Below, in pieces: positions 42,790 through 51,606 of a DNA stretch of 64,000 nt (positions are counted from its first letter, which is position 1; every line of letters starts with the position of its first letter). The stretch is from positions 40,214 through 104,213 of the forward strand of contig JBAYRO010000003.1 in the NCBI GenBank assembly GCA_041676645.1. Direction: 5' to 3'. The translations under genes and the position numbers were made by a program. This DNA is from JAMLIN01 sp041676645. GTDB taxonomy: Bacteria; Pseudomonadota; Gammaproteobacteria; Burkholderiales; Burkholderiaceae_E. The notes beneath the pieces were generated by a model, which saw only the letters and a list, made by a program, of their open reading frames with translations, did not search any database and was not told the origin of the DNA.

Positions 42790-43077
42790 TCAGAAGAGCC
42801 GGATCCGCTTCTTCGCGCGCCTGCCCGGTATGGGCGCTATCTCCGGCTCGGAGGCGTCGTCCGGATCGTCGAGTCGCATCGGCCGCGTCCACACCGCCCA
42901 CAGGCCGAACAGGCACATGATGCCGAGCAGGCCCGCCGCAACGGCCACCGACCAGTCCTTGAAGGGCATGCTCGAGAAGATCATCACGAGGGTGGCCAGG
43001 ATGATCGAGATGGTGAGGGTGATGCGCTTGCGCAGGGTCTTGCTGATCGGCAGGTTCAGGGAAGGGGACTTGCGCAT
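42790..43077 (-). CDS. Small two-helix membrane protein of unknown function
   Basis: This 95-residue protein has a basic N-terminus (RKSPSLNLPISKTLRKRI), two hydrophobic helices (LTISIILATLVMIF and VAVAAGLLGIMCLFGLWAVW) and an acidic segment followed by a very basic C-terminus (RRAKKRIRLF). I do not recognise a family. The ATG at 43077 gives a sensible membrane topology; the upstream open frame reaches the ligase gene on the other strand and lacks coding character. It stands alone between two transcription units. Confidence 0.55.
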   Translation of the reverse strand: MRKSPSLNLPISKTLRKRITLTISIILATLVMIFSSMPFKDWSVAVAAGLLGIMCLFGLWAVWTRPMRLDDPDDASEPEIAPIPGRRAKKRIRLF

Positions 43078-43213
43078 GGATGAAAAGCCGGGACGGGCCG
43101 CAGCTTGGCGGCAGGAACCGCGATCATACCGGCATAGGTAGCACTCGTCAGGCCCGCTTGCGGGGCGCCGGAAATCCGTCCATCCTTGGCCGATCGTCCA
43201 GGGAGCCCGGTTC

Positions 43214-44887
43214 ATGTCCAATCCAGAAACGCCAGTGAAACTACCCGGCTATCACGATGTCCATGCCGGTTTCGACATCGAAGCGGCGTATGCCGAGTTC
43301 AGCGGTGACCTGCGCAAGGGCATCAATGTCTGCGTCGAATGCTGTGACCGCCATGTCGGCGCACAGCGCCTGGCGCTGCGTTGCCTGGCTCCCGACGAAA
43401 CCCTGACCGAGTACACGTTCGAGGATCTGCGCGAGCTGTCGGCGAAGGCTGCCAACCTGTTCACCGACATGGGCCTTGCGCCCGGCGACGTGATCGCCGG
43501 CCTGTTGCCCCGCACCATCGAACTCGTCGCGGTGGTGCTCGGCGCCTGGCGCATGGGGGCGGTCTACCAGCCCCTGTTCACGGCCTTCGGGCCCAAGGCC
43601 ATCGAGCAGCGCCTGGCCACCAGCGGTGCGCGGCTGGTCGTGACGAACACCGCGAACCGTCCGAAGCTCGAGGGCATCCCCGATCTGCCCCCGGTCGCGA
43701 CTGTCCGCGCCGGGGCAGAGTCGCTCGAAGTCGGGGATCTCGACTTCCGTGCCGGGCTGCATGTCGCCGCCACCGAATTTGCTCCGGTCATGCGTCGCGG
43801 AGACGATCCGTTCATGATGATGTTCACCTCGGGAACGACGGGCCTGCCCAAGGGCGTCTCCGTTCCCCTGCGCGCCTTGCCCTCCATCACTGCCTACCTG
43901 CGCTATGCGGTCGATCTGCGCGAGGACGACGTCTTCTGGAACATCGCCGATCCCGGCTGGGCCTACGGGCTCTACTACGCGGTCTGCGGACCCCTGCTGC
44001 TGGGGCGGGCCACCACCCTGTCCGAGGGACCGTTCACCGCTGAAAGCATGTATCGCATCGTCGAGCAGCTCGGCGTGACCAGCCTCGCCGGCTCGCCGAC
44101 CGCGTTTCGCCTGCTGATTGCCGCCGGGCCGGAGCATGCGAAGGCGATCAGGGGCCAGCTGCGCGTGGTGAGCTCGGCGGGCGAGCCCCTGAACCCGGAG
44201 GTCATCCGCTGGGTCGGTGATCATCTCGACGCCCCGATCTACGACCACTACGGGCAAACCGAGGTCGGCATGTGCGTCAACAATCATCATGGGCTCGCGC
44301 ATCCGGTACGCGCCGGCTCGGCAGGGCTGCCGATGCCGGGGTTCCGGATGGTGGTCCTCGACGACAAGGGCAGCGAGCTCGGTCCGAACCAGCCCGGCGT
44401 CCTCGCGGTCGATGTCGCGCGTTCTCCGCTGATGTGGTTCACCGGTTACCTCGACCAGGAGACATCGCCGTTCGATGGCGGCTACTACCGCACGGGCGAC
44501 AGCGTCGAGTTCGAGCCGGATGGATCCGTAAGCTTCATCGGGCGGGCGGACGATGTCATCACGTCGTCCGGCTACCGGATCGGGCCCTTCGATGTGGAAA
44601 GCGCGCTGATCGAGCATCCCGCGGTGGTCGAGGCCGCCGTGATCGGCGTGCCCGATCCCGAGCGCACTGAGATCGTCAAGGCCTTCGTGAAGCTCGCACC
44701 CGGTGCCGACCCGACGCCGGAGCTGGCCGACGAACTCCGCCAGCATGTCAGGACACGCCTCTCGGCACACTCCTATCCGAGGCTGATCGACTTCGTGACC
44801 GAGCTGCCCACGACGCCCAGCGGTAAACTGCAGCGCTTCGTGCTTCGCAAGGCCGAGCTCGACAGGCTGGCCCGGGAACAGTCCTAG
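43214..44887 (+). CDS. AMP-forming acyl-CoA synthetase
   Basis: The 557-residue adenylate-forming enzyme activates a carboxylic acid to its CoA ester. It has the phosphate loop FTSGTTGLPKG, the DHYGQTEVGM motif, YRTGDSVEFEPDGSVSFIGRADDVITSSGYRIGPFDVES and the catalytic-Lys motif TPSGKLQRFVLRK. Overall layout resembles medium-chain or short-chain acyl-CoA synthetases rather than the larger acetyl-CoA synthetase; chain length cannot be read. It lies immediately before a transporter operon, with 359 bases between, and could activate the imported substrate, though this is inference. Confidence 0.88.
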   Translation: MSNPETPVKLPGYHDVHAGFDIEAAYAEFSGDLRKGINVCVECCDRHVGAQRLALRCLAPDETLTEYTFEDLRELSAKAANLFTDMGLAPGDVIAGLLPRTIELVAVVLGAWRMGAVYQPLFTAFGPKAIEQRLATSGARLVVTNTANRPKLEGIPDLPPVATVRAGAESLEVGDLDFRAGLHVAATEFAPVMRRGDDPFMMMFTSGTTGLPKGVSVPLRALPSITAYLRYAVDLREDDVFWNIADPGWAYGLYYAVCGPLLLGRATTLSEGPFTAESMYRIVEQLGVTSLAGSPTAFRLLIAAGPEHAKAIRGQLRVVSSAGEPLNPEVIRWVGDHLDAPIYDHYGQTEVGMCVNNHHGLAHPVRAGSAGLPMPGFRMVVLDDKGSELGPNQPGVLAVDVARSPLMWFTGYLDQETSPFDGGYYRTGDSVEFEPDGSVSFIGRADDVITSSGYRIGPFDVESALIEHPAVVEAAVIGVPDPERTEIVKAFVKLAPGADPTPELADELRQHVRTRLSAHSYPRLIDFVTELPTTPSGKLQRFVLRKAELDRLAREQS

Positions 44888-45029
44888 CCCCGGATCCGGA
44901 TCCGCCATGCGGGCGGCCCGGAGTTTGATATAGTCGCACGCACACCCATGATCGGCTGGTCGCATGGGTGCCTGATTTCTTGAGACTTCACCGGCAGCGA
45001 TGCCGGCAAGAAAGCCAACGGGGGAGACG

Positions 45030-45227
45030 ATGAACCAGCAAGCGGGCGCCAGCCCGTGTGATCCTGGATTCGGCCTGAATCCAGTCGGCCATGCCCGGCT
45101 TCCAATGCCGGGCGCTCTCGCGCGAACTCCATCCCTTCTCCGGCGACGGGCGGTCTCGACCGCCAGCATCGACCCATCCGAACTTCGTCGCATGGCCGGG
45201 CAGATCGTGCCCGGCCATGGGGCGTGA
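45030..45227 (+). CDS. Possible 65-residue leader ORF
   Basis: An ATG with a strong GGGGGAG ribosome site starts a 65-codon frame (MNQQAGASPCDPGFG...) ending at 45227, 19 bases before the binding-protein gene. The protein has no recognisable domain, membrane segment or run of one amino acid, and the sequence overlaps several hairpins. It might be a leader ORF or a chance frame. Confidence 0.25.
   Translation: MNQQAGASPCDPGFGLNPVGHARLPMPGALARTPSLLRRRAVSTASIDPSELRRMAGQIVPGHGA
45191..45219 (+). repeat. Perfect 12-bp inverted repeat just before the binding-protein gene
   Basis: CATGGCCGGGCA, five-base loop GATCG, then the exact reverse complement. It ends 13 bases before the GAGGAGA ribosome site, so it can influence translation or mRNA stability of the transporter operon. 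It is the strongest of several hairpins in this leader. Confidence 0.7.
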
Positions 45228-45246
45228 ACCTGAGGAGACAAGCGGA

Positions 45247-46464
45247 ATGATCGACATGATGAAATCGAGGGCCGGATCGCTGTCCTCGGCGCTTGCGGGC
45301 GCAATGGTGGCGATGGCGCTGGCGGCGACGCCGGCAAGCGCACAGGAGCGCACGATCACGATTCCGGGCTTCGGCGCGAAATCGGGTGTGCTGCGCATCT
45401 TCGGCGTCAATTCCGAGGCCGCCATGAACGCGGCGGCCGAGAAGATCAACAACGAAGGCGGGGTGAAGCTGGGCGACGGCGCGACCGGCAAGTTCGCGAT
45501 CGAGTATCTCGATGACCGCTGCGTGGCCGAGGAGGGAATCTCGGTGGTGCGTCGCATCGCCTCGGGCTCCGCCTTCATCGCTGTCGGGCCGACCTGCTCC
45601 AACGTCGCGGAGTCCCTGTTCGGCATCCTGCAGAAGAAGGTCGGCGATGCGTCCGATACCGGCCTGCAGTTCCCGATCATCGCCGACGTTGCCGCCAAGG
45701 GCGGCCTGGCGAAGATCTCCGACTGGTCGTTCCGCAACGTGCCGAGCGAGTACGAGATGTACAAGACGCTGTTCGGCTGGCTGCGGGAGAACCATCCCGA
45801 GCTCACCAAGGTGTATGGGGGTGTCGAGAAGGACTTCGCCCACTCCAACGCGACCTTCGGTGTGATGAAGAAGCACGCGGCCGCCGAGGGCTTCGAACTG
45901 GTGGGCGAGACGGAATGGCTGCTTGCCGACACCAACTTCTCGAACCAGGTGCGGGGCATGCGCCGCGCCGAGCCCGAAGTTGTCCTGGTCTCCGCCCATC
46001 CCTTCACCACCTGTGGTGTGCTCAAGGAGATGGCCCGCCAGCGCGTCAAGCCCAAGGTCCTGGTCGGACTGACCTCTTCCTCGTCGATCGAGACCATGCA
46101 GGGTTGCCCGGCTGAAGCCGAGGGAATCATCATCCCGACCGGCTTCGCACCGGTCAACGACGAGGCGAGGGCGGCGGCGGAAGCGGTGGCGGCCTTCGGT
46201 GGCAGCGCCGACATTCACAGCATGGCGGCCTACGAGATCATGTTCATGCTCAAGGAGGTGATCGAGACGCAGGGCATCGTCGGCCTGCCCGAGACGGTCG
46301 CCGAGGACCGCCTGAAGATGCGCGATGGCCTGGCCGCCCTCAAGCGGGCGGACGGCCTGCTGGGCGAGCTCGGCCGTACCGACGAGGGCGAGGCGATCAA
46401 GCCGTTCCTGTTCGTCCACGCCCAGGACGGCGAGTGGAAGGTCCTGCACGATCCCGAGAACTGA
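45247..46464 (+). CDS. Branched-chain-amino-acid-type (HAAT) ABC transporter substrate-binding protein
   Basis: The 405-residue periplasmic binding protein (Peripla_BP_6 type I fold) has a signal peptide ending ATPASA. It carries family segments such as SEAAMNAAAEKINNEGGVKL, AIEYLDDRCVAEEG and EWLLADTNFSNQVRGMRRAEPEVVLVSA. Four Cys (92, 117, 256, 287) are present, unusual for LivK-type proteins and suggestive of two disulfides. The ligand is unknown: HAAT systems take amino acids, urea, amides and aromatic or short organic acids. GAGGAGA lies nine bases upstream. It heads a nine-gene co-oriented run. Confidence 0.9.
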   Translation: MIDMMKSRAGSLSSALAGAMVAMALAATPASAQERTITIPGFGAKSGVLRIFGVNSEAAMNAAAEKINNEGGVKLGDGATGKFAIEYLDDRCVAEEGISVVRRIASGSAFIAVGPTCSNVAESLFGILQKKVGDASDTGLQFPIIADVAAKGGLAKISDWSFRNVPSEYEMYKTLFGWLRENHPELTKVYGGVEKDFAHSNATFGVMKKHAAAEGFELVGETEWLLADTNFSNQVRGMRRAEPEVVLVSAHPFTTCGVLKEMARQRVKPKVLVGLTSSSSIETMQGCPAEAEGIIIPTGFAPVNDEARAAAEAVAAFGGSADIHSMAAYEIMFMLKEVIETQGIVGLPETVAEDRLKMRDGLAALKRADGLLGELGRTDEGEAIKPFLFVHAQDGEWKVLHDPEN

Positions 46465-46537
46465 GGACGCGCATCCGCCTGCGGGGAGCGCGCCGCGCTC
46501 CCCGCCATCCAGTCCGCAACCCTAGGAAACGTACTCC

Positions 46538-47428
46538 GTGGACATGCTCGATATCATCGACGCCGCCCAGGCGGTCGTCGACGGGGTTCTGTTCGGCGCG
46601 ACCTACGCGATCATCGGCATCGGCTTCACCCTGATCTTCGGCGTGATGCACAAGATCAACATGTCGTACGCCGCCGCCTCGATCGGCGGGGCCTATGGCA
46701 GCCTGATCCTGCTGCAGTTCGTCGATGCGCCGGTGCTGGCGGTTTTCCTCGCGGCCGGCTTCTGCGGCGGGGTGATCGGGATCATCGTCTACTACGCCTG
46801 TTTCCGATTCCTGCCGCTCAACAACCCGCTGGCCACGCTGATGTCCACGGTAGGCATGCTCATGCTGATCGACGAGACGATCAGCCATGTGACCACCGGC
46901 GTGCCCTTGCAGTACCCCGCCATGTTCTCCAATGTGACGATCGATATCGGGCAGTTCTTCCTGCGTGGCGATCTCGTCTTCACCTTCGTGCTCGCCTGCC
47001 TCGCTACGGTCGCGCTGTTGCTGCTGCTCTATCGCACGAAGATGGGCATCGCCACCCGGGCGGTGTCGCAGCAGCAGGTGGCCGCCCAGCTTTGCGGCAT
47101 CGGGATCAACCGGGTCAATGCACTGACCTTCCTCGTCACCGGCGTGCTCGGCGGGCTCGCTGGGGCGCTGATCGGCGCCTCGATCGGCATCCTGTCGCCG
47201 ATGCTGGTGCTGCCGCTGACCGTGAAGGGGCTGATCGTCACCGTGATCGGCGGACTGGGCAGCATCCCGGGGGCGATCATCGCCGGCCTGATGGTGGGGG
47301 CGGCCGAGAACATCTTCCAGTTCTTTCGCGGGGTTTCGGAGCGGGACATCTACGTGATGTTGCTGCTGTTCGCCTTCCTGGTGTTCAGGCCGGGCGGCAT
47401 CTTCGCGCCACCGCAGGGCCGCGACTGA
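46538..47428 (+). CDS. HAAT ABC transporter permease, LivH type (first pair)
   Basis: The 296-residue membrane protein has the LivH opening VDGVLFGATYAIIGIGFTLIFGVMHKINMSYAA, the coupling loop RAVSQQQVAAQLCGIGINRVNALTF and about eight hydrophobic helices. I use GTG 46538, which has AGGA ten bases upstream; ATG 46544 is an alternative. It forms the first permease pair with the next gene and precedes the ATPase genes. Confidence 0.92.
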   Translation: MDMLDIIDAAQAVVDGVLFGATYAIIGIGFTLIFGVMHKINMSYAAASIGGAYGSLILLQFVDAPVLAVFLAAGFCGGVIGIIVYYACFRFLPLNNPLATLMSTVGMLMLIDETISHVTTGVPLQYPAMFSNVTIDIGQFFLRGDLVFTFVLACLATVALLLLLYRTKMGIATRAVSQQQVAAQLCGIGINRVNALTFLVTGVLGGLAGALIGASIGILSPMLVLPLTVKGLIVTVIGGLGSIPGAIIAGLMVGAAENIFQFFRGVSERDIYVMLLLFAFLVFRPGGIFAPPQGRD

Positions 47429-47447
47429 GCGCGCAAGGGAGACGAGC

Positions 47448-48356
47448 ATGGATTTCTACGCTGGCCTGGCGCAGGTCATCGGCATCCACACCCTGCTGGG
47501 CCTGTCCGCATACTGCGTTCTGCTGACCGGGCAGGTCAGCATTGCGCAGGCGGGCTTCTTCGCGATCGGCGCCTACACGGCCGGGGTGATGACCGTGATC
47601 GGCGATGCGCACATCCTCACGGCGATCGTCACCGGCGCTGCGGCCGCGGGTGTCGTCGCCGCGCTGATCGGCTTTCCGGCGTTGCGGGTCAGGGGGCTGA
47701 TGCTGGTGGTCGCCACCGTGGCCTTCGGCGAAGCGGTACGGCTGCTCTTCTTCAACTTCACCTGGCGCGTCGAGAAGGACGGGGTCATGGTCGGCCCGAC
47801 CGGCACCGAAGGCTTTCGCCAGATCCGCTACTTCCCCGAGAACGGCTGGTCCACGCTGGATGTCACCCTGCTCATCTGGGCGGTCACCGCCCTGGTCCTG
47901 GCGGCGCTCTGGTGGATGGACCGCTCGCGCGCCGGTGCGGTGCTGCGCGCCACCGGCGCCGACGAGCTCGCCGCCCAGAGCGTCGGCGTCAGCATCACCG
48001 CCGTGAAAGTGTCGGCCATGGCGATCGGCGGCGTCATCGCCGGGCTGGGGGGAGGGCTCTACGCCCACGTCACGACCCATATCGAGCATGCCCAGTTCGG
48101 TGTGATGCTGGCGACCTTCGCCATCGCCTACCCGATCCTCGGCGGCCTGTCCTCGGTGTTCGGCACGGTGCTGGCGGTGATCTTCGTGCAGGGCTTCCTG
48201 ATCGAAGGCCTGCGCTTCATGGGCGACTGGCGCAACCTCCTGTTCGGTGCGCTGATCGTCCTGGCCATGAACCTGCGTCCCTCCGGCCTGCTCGACGCCC
48301 AGGGCCTGCGGGTGCTCGGCAACCTGTTCAAGCGCAAGGAGCGGGGCCATGCTTGA
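47448..48356 (+). CDS. HAAT ABC transporter permease, LivM type (first pair)
   Basis: The 302-residue membrane protein shows the LivM opening LLGLSAYCVLLTGQVSIAQAGFFAIGAYTAG, the mid-region VGPTGTEGFRQIRYF and the coupling-loop region ATGADELAAQSVGVSITAVKVSAMAIGGVIAGLGGGLYAH. AGGGAGA lies upstream of the ATG. Its 3' end overlaps the ATPase gene by eight bases. Confidence 0.92.
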   Translation: MDFYAGLAQVIGIHTLLGLSAYCVLLTGQVSIAQAGFFAIGAYTAGVMTVIGDAHILTAIVTGAAAAGVVAALIGFPALRVRGLMLVVATVAFGEAVRLLFFNFTWRVEKDGVMVGPTGTEGFRQIRYFPENGWSTLDVTLLIWAVTALVLAALWWMDRSRAGAVLRATGADELAAQSVGVSITAVKVSAMAIGGVIAGLGGGLYAHVTTHIEHAQFGVMLATFAIAYPILGGLSSVFGTVLAVIFVQGFLIEGLRFMGDWRNLLFGALIVLAMNLRPSGLLDAQGLRVLGNLFKRKERGHA

Positions 48357-49095
48357 GGTCAGCGGCCTGGTGAAGCACTTTGGCGGCGTCAAGGCCGTCG
48401 ACGGAATCGACTTCACCGTGCAGGCGGGCGAGATCTTCGGGCTCATCGGTCCCAACGGCTCCGGCAAGAGCACGACCGTCAACCTCGTCTGCGGGGTGTT
48501 CGCGCCGACCGCCGGCACGATCCGGATCGAAGGCCGGGACATCACGCGGCTGCAGCCGCATGGGCGGGTTGCCGCGGGGATCGCCCGTACCTTCCAGAAC
48601 ATCCGCCTTTTCGGGGAACTGACGGTCTGGGAAAACCTGTGGGTGGCCGACAACCGCCAGGGCGGCATCCGACGATGGCTTGCCTCGGGGCAGCGGATCC
48701 GCTCCGAGATGGGGGAGATTCTCGAGTTCGCGGGGCTCGCGCATCGGCGCGACACGCTCGCGGGCGCCTTGTCCTTCGGCGAGCAGCGACGGCTCGAGCT
48801 CGCCCGCGCGGTTGCCGCAAGGCCGCGCGTGCTGCTGCTCGACGAACCGGCGGCCGGCATGAACCTCGAGGAGGTCGAACAACTCCGCCAGCGCATTCTC
48901 GAGCTGCGCGCGCGCGGACTGACCGTGCTGCTGGTCGAGCATGTGATGGAACTGGTGATGGGAGTCACCGATCGTATCGCGGTGCTGAACTTCGGCCGCA
49001 AGATCGCCGAAGGCACGCCATCGCAGATCCAGAACGACCCACTGGTACGCGAGGCCTACCTGGGCGTGAACGAGGAAGCCGATGCTGCGCATTGA
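48349..49095 (+). CDS. HAAT ABC transporter ATP-binding protein, LivG type
   Basis: The 248-residue ATPase has Walker A GPNGSGKST near residue 35, the signature ALSFGEQRRLELARA, Walker B VLLLDEPAAGMN and the H-loop VEHVMELVM. This is the LivG form, with the AAGMN and long Walker A-signature interval. It overlaps livM upstream and livF downstream, so the two ATPases are made in step. Confidence 0.94.
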   Translation: MLEVSGLVKHFGGVKAVDGIDFTVQAGEIFGLIGPNGSGKSTTVNLVCGVFAPTAGTIRIEGRDITRLQPHGRVAAGIARTFQNIRLFGELTVWENLWVADNRQGGIRRWLASGQRIRSEMGEILEFAGLAHRRDTLAGALSFGEQRRLELARAVAARPRVLLLDEPAAGMNLEEVEQLRQRILELRARGLTVLLVEHVMELVMGVTDRIAVLNFGRKIAEGTPSQIQNDPLVREAYLGVNEEADAAH

Positions 49096-49807
49096 CGATG
49101 TCTCGACCAGCTACGGCAAGATCGAGGCGCTGCGCGGCGTTTCGCTCACAGCGCGCGAAGGCCGGATCACCTGCCTGCTCGGTCCCAACGGAGCCGGCAA
49201 GACGACGCTGATGATGAGCATCGCAGGCATCCTTTCGCCCAGGCGCGGCTCGGTTCGCCTGCGCGACGAGGAACTCGTCGGCCGCTCCCCGCAGCAGGTG
49301 GTGGCCGCCGGCGTGGTGCTGGTGCCGGAGAACCGGCTCGTCTTTCCGCAGATGAACGTGCGCGACAACCTGCTGGCCGGCGCCTACCTGCGGCGCGACC
49401 GCGAGATCGAGACGGACATCGAGGCCATGTACGAGCGCTTCCCGCCGCTCAAGGAGCGCTGGAGCCAGCAGGCGGGGCTGCTCTCCGGCGGCGAGCAGCA
49501 GATGCTGGCGGTGGCCCGTGCGCTGATGAGCCGGCCGCGCGTGCTCCTGATGGACGAACCGTCGATCGGGCTGGCCCCGAAGGTGGTGGCAGAGATCTTC
49601 CGCATCATCAGGGAGCTGAACGAGACCGGCATGACCATCCTGCTGGTCGAGCAGAACGCCAAGCTCGCGCTCCAGGTGGCGCACCATTTCTACCTGATCG
49701 AACAAGGCGTCATCACCTTCGATGGCGAGCCGGGCGCGCTCGCCGACGAAGCCATCATCCGGCGCGCTTACCTCGGCAGCGAACGAGAGCCGACCTCCAC
49801 GGGCTGA
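49082..49807 (+). CDS. HAAT ABC transporter ATP-binding protein, LivF type
   Basis: The 241-residue ATPase has Walker A GPNGAGKTT, the LivF-specific stretch VPENRLVFPQMNVRDNLLAGAYLRRD, signature LLSGGEQQMLAVARALMSRP, Walker B VLLMDEPSIGLAP and H-loop VEQNAKLAL. It overlaps livG by 14 bases. The next permease gene starts four bases after its stop, so no second pair of ATPases is present. Confidence 0.94.
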   Translation: MLRIDDVSTSYGKIEALRGVSLTAREGRITCLLGPNGAGKTTLMMSIAGILSPRRGSVRLRDEELVGRSPQQVVAAGVVLVPENRLVFPQMNVRDNLLAGAYLRRDREIETDIEAMYERFPPLKERWSQQAGLLSGGEQQMLAVARALMSRPRVLLMDEPSIGLAPKVVAEIFRIIRELNETGMTILLVEQNAKLALQVAHHFYLIEQGVITFDGEPGALADEAIIRRAYLGSEREPTSTG

Positions 49808-49811
49808 GACG

Positions 49812-50687
49812 ATGGCGGCCTGGGTCGACATCGTCCAGAACACGGTCGATGGCCTGATGATCGGCTCGTCCTATGCCTTGCTGGCCCTCGGCTTCACCCT
49901 GATCTTCGGGGTCATGCGCCGCCTGAACCTCGCCTACGGCCCGGCCATCATGCTCGGTGTCACGGCGGGAGCATTCCTGCATGCCAGATACGGCGCCCCC
50001 GTCTGGGTCGTGGTCCTCGCCAGCGTCGCAGCGGCCGTCATCGTCGGCCTCTATGTCGAGCGGCTGTGCTTCGCGGCGCTCGGGCCGCGGGCGGCGACGG
50101 CATCCATGGTCTCGAGCTTCGCGATATGGATGCAGCTCGAGGAGGCCGCGACCTTCCTCCTGCCGCGCCACACCAACGCCTATCCGGCGCTGATCGATGC
50201 GGCGCCGCTCACCGTGGGTCCGCTGTTCGCGCGTGTGGAGCACCTCGCGATGGCGGCGGTGGCGATCATCGTCGCCATCGCCCTGCATTTCGGGCTCTAC
50301 CGCACTCGGGCCGGGCTGGCATTGCGGGCGTCGATCGACCATCCCGTCAGCGCCCGGCTGGTCGGCATCGATCTCCGGAGCGTATCGCTGGCGGCCTTCG
50401 CGCTCGCTTCGCTGATCGGCGGCATGACCGGGGTGCTGATCGCGGCGGCCGAAACCCAGGTCACTCCCATGCTCGGCATGTGGGCGACCATGAAGGGACT
50501 GGTCGCCATGATGCTCGGCGGGCTCGGCTCGCTGCGCGGCGCGCTGGCCGGAGGGCTGCTGCTCGGCATGGTCGAGGCCCATGGCCAGTGGTACTTCGGG
50601 CCGGAGATCCGCGAGCTGCTTGCGTACCTGCTGTTGTTCGGCGTGATCGTGATCCGGCCTGGCGGCCTGTTCGGCGCGAGGACCTGA
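49812..50687 (+). CDS. HAAT ABC transporter permease, LivH type (second pair)
   Basis: The 291-residue membrane protein begins TVDGLMIGSSYALLALGFTLIFGVMRRLNLAYG, clearly LivH-like, but differs substantially from the first LivH-type protein in the operon, so it is not a recent tandem copy. The coupling-loop region ASIDHPVSARLVGIDLRSVSLAAF is present. I start at ATG 49812; an open frame reaches upstream into livF but is not coding. Confidence 0.91.
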   Translation: MAAWVDIVQNTVDGLMIGSSYALLALGFTLIFGVMRRLNLAYGPAIMLGVTAGAFLHARYGAPVWVVVLASVAAAVIVGLYVERLCFAALGPRAATASMVSSFAIWMQLEEAATFLLPRHTNAYPALIDAAPLTVGPLFARVEHLAMAAVAIIVAIALHFGLYRTRAGLALRASIDHPVSARLVGIDLRSVSLAAFALASLIGGMTGVLIAAAETQVTPMLGMWATMKGLVAMMLGGLGSLRGALAGGLLLGMVEAHGQWYFGPEIRELLAYLLLFGVIVIRPGGLFGART

Positions 50688-50688
50688 G

Positions 50689-51606
50689 ATGGACCCGTTC
50701 CTCATCGCCGTCCTGTCGAATATCGGCATGATCTCCTTCCTGGGGCTGTCGGCGTACGTGCTGCTCCTGACCGGTGGCATCTCCTTCGGCCAGCAGGCCT
50801 TCTTCGGCATCGGCGCCTATGCCGCCGGCATTGCGACCGCGATCTGGGGATGGCCGCTCTGGATGGGGCTGGCGCACGGCGCGGCGGTCGGTGCGCTGGC
50901 CTGTGCCGCGCTCGGCGCGGCCACGCTGCGGCTTGGCGGCCTGCATTTCGCCGTCGCCACCCTGGCCTTCGCGGAGATGATGCGCCTGCTGCTGGGCATG
51001 TGGCGCTGGCAGGTCGATATCGCCGGTCGCCTGGTGGGGCCGGCGGGCACGGATGGCTTTCGCGACATCCGCTACATCTTTGCCAACGGTATCAGCGAGA
51101 TGCAGTACTTCATTCTGATCTGGCTGTTGCTGGCGGCCGCCGTCGTGCTGCTCATGCTGTTCGAGCGTACCCGCACCGGCATGGTCTGGCGGATGATCGG
51201 CAAGGATGCCGAGCTGGCCCGGATGCTGGGCGTCGATGTCGTGCGACACCGCATCGCGGCGGCCGCCCTGGCTGGCGCCCTGGCCGGTGTCGGTGGGGCA
51301 CTCTACGCACATCTGTCCACCTACATCGAGCCGGGCATGTTCGATCCCATGCTGGGCATCCATGGCCTTGCCTACGGCATCATCGGCGGACTCGGCACGC
51401 CGCTCGGACCGCTGCTCGGCGTCGTGGTCGACATCGGCATTCTCGAATCGAGCCGCCTGTTCTCGGGCTACCGGATGATCGTCTTCGGTGGCCTGGTTGC
51501 CGTCATCCTGGTTTGGCGTCCTCGCGGCCTGCTGGACGAGGCCTTCGTTCGCCGCCTGCGGGGATGGCGTCCGTTTCGTTCGACCCTGGAGGAGAAAGGA
51601 AGATGA
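50689..51606 (+). CDS. HAAT ABC transporter permease, LivM type (second pair)
   Basis: The 305-residue protein has the LivM opening FLGLSAYVLLLTGGISFGQQAFFGIGAYAAG, VGPAGTDGFRDIRYIF and the coupling region IGKDAELARMLGVDVVRHRIAAAALAGALAGVGGALYAH. It shares the overall layout of the first LivM-type protein but is divergent. It starts one base after the second LivH gene, and its stop overlaps the next ATG (ATGA). Confidence 0.91.
   Translation: MDPFLIAVLSNIGMISFLGLSAYVLLLTGGISFGQQAFFGIGAYAAGIATAIWGWPLWMGLAHGAAVGALACAALGAATLRLGGLHFAVATLAFAEMMRLLLGMWRWQVDIAGRLVGPAGTDGFRDIRYIFANGISEMQYFILIWLLLAAAVVLLMLFERTRTGMVWRMIGKDAELARMLGVDVVRHRIAAAALAGALAGVGGALYAHLSTYIEPGMFDPMLGIHGLAYGIIGGLGTPLGPLLGVVVDIGILESSRLFSGYRMIVFGGLVAVILVWRPRGLLDEAFVRRLRGWRPFRSTLEEKGR

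Larger units (their letters stand above)
44888..45246 (+). promoter_or_regulatory. 359-bp leader upstream of the ABC transporter operon with several hairpins
   Basis: This gap contains an inverted repeat CACCCATG/CATGGGTG (44943-44950 and 44963-44970) that could be an operator. It also contains CTGGATTC/GAATCCAG (near 45062-45082), GCCCGGC/GCCGGGC (near 45092-45112) and a perfect 12-bp stem CATGGCCGGGCA (45191-45202) with its complement at 45208-45219 just before the ribosome site. A 65-codon open frame beginning ATG 45030 after GGGGGAG spans the middle. None of the hairpins has a T run, so an mRNA-structure or translational control is likelier than termination. Confidence 0.4.
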
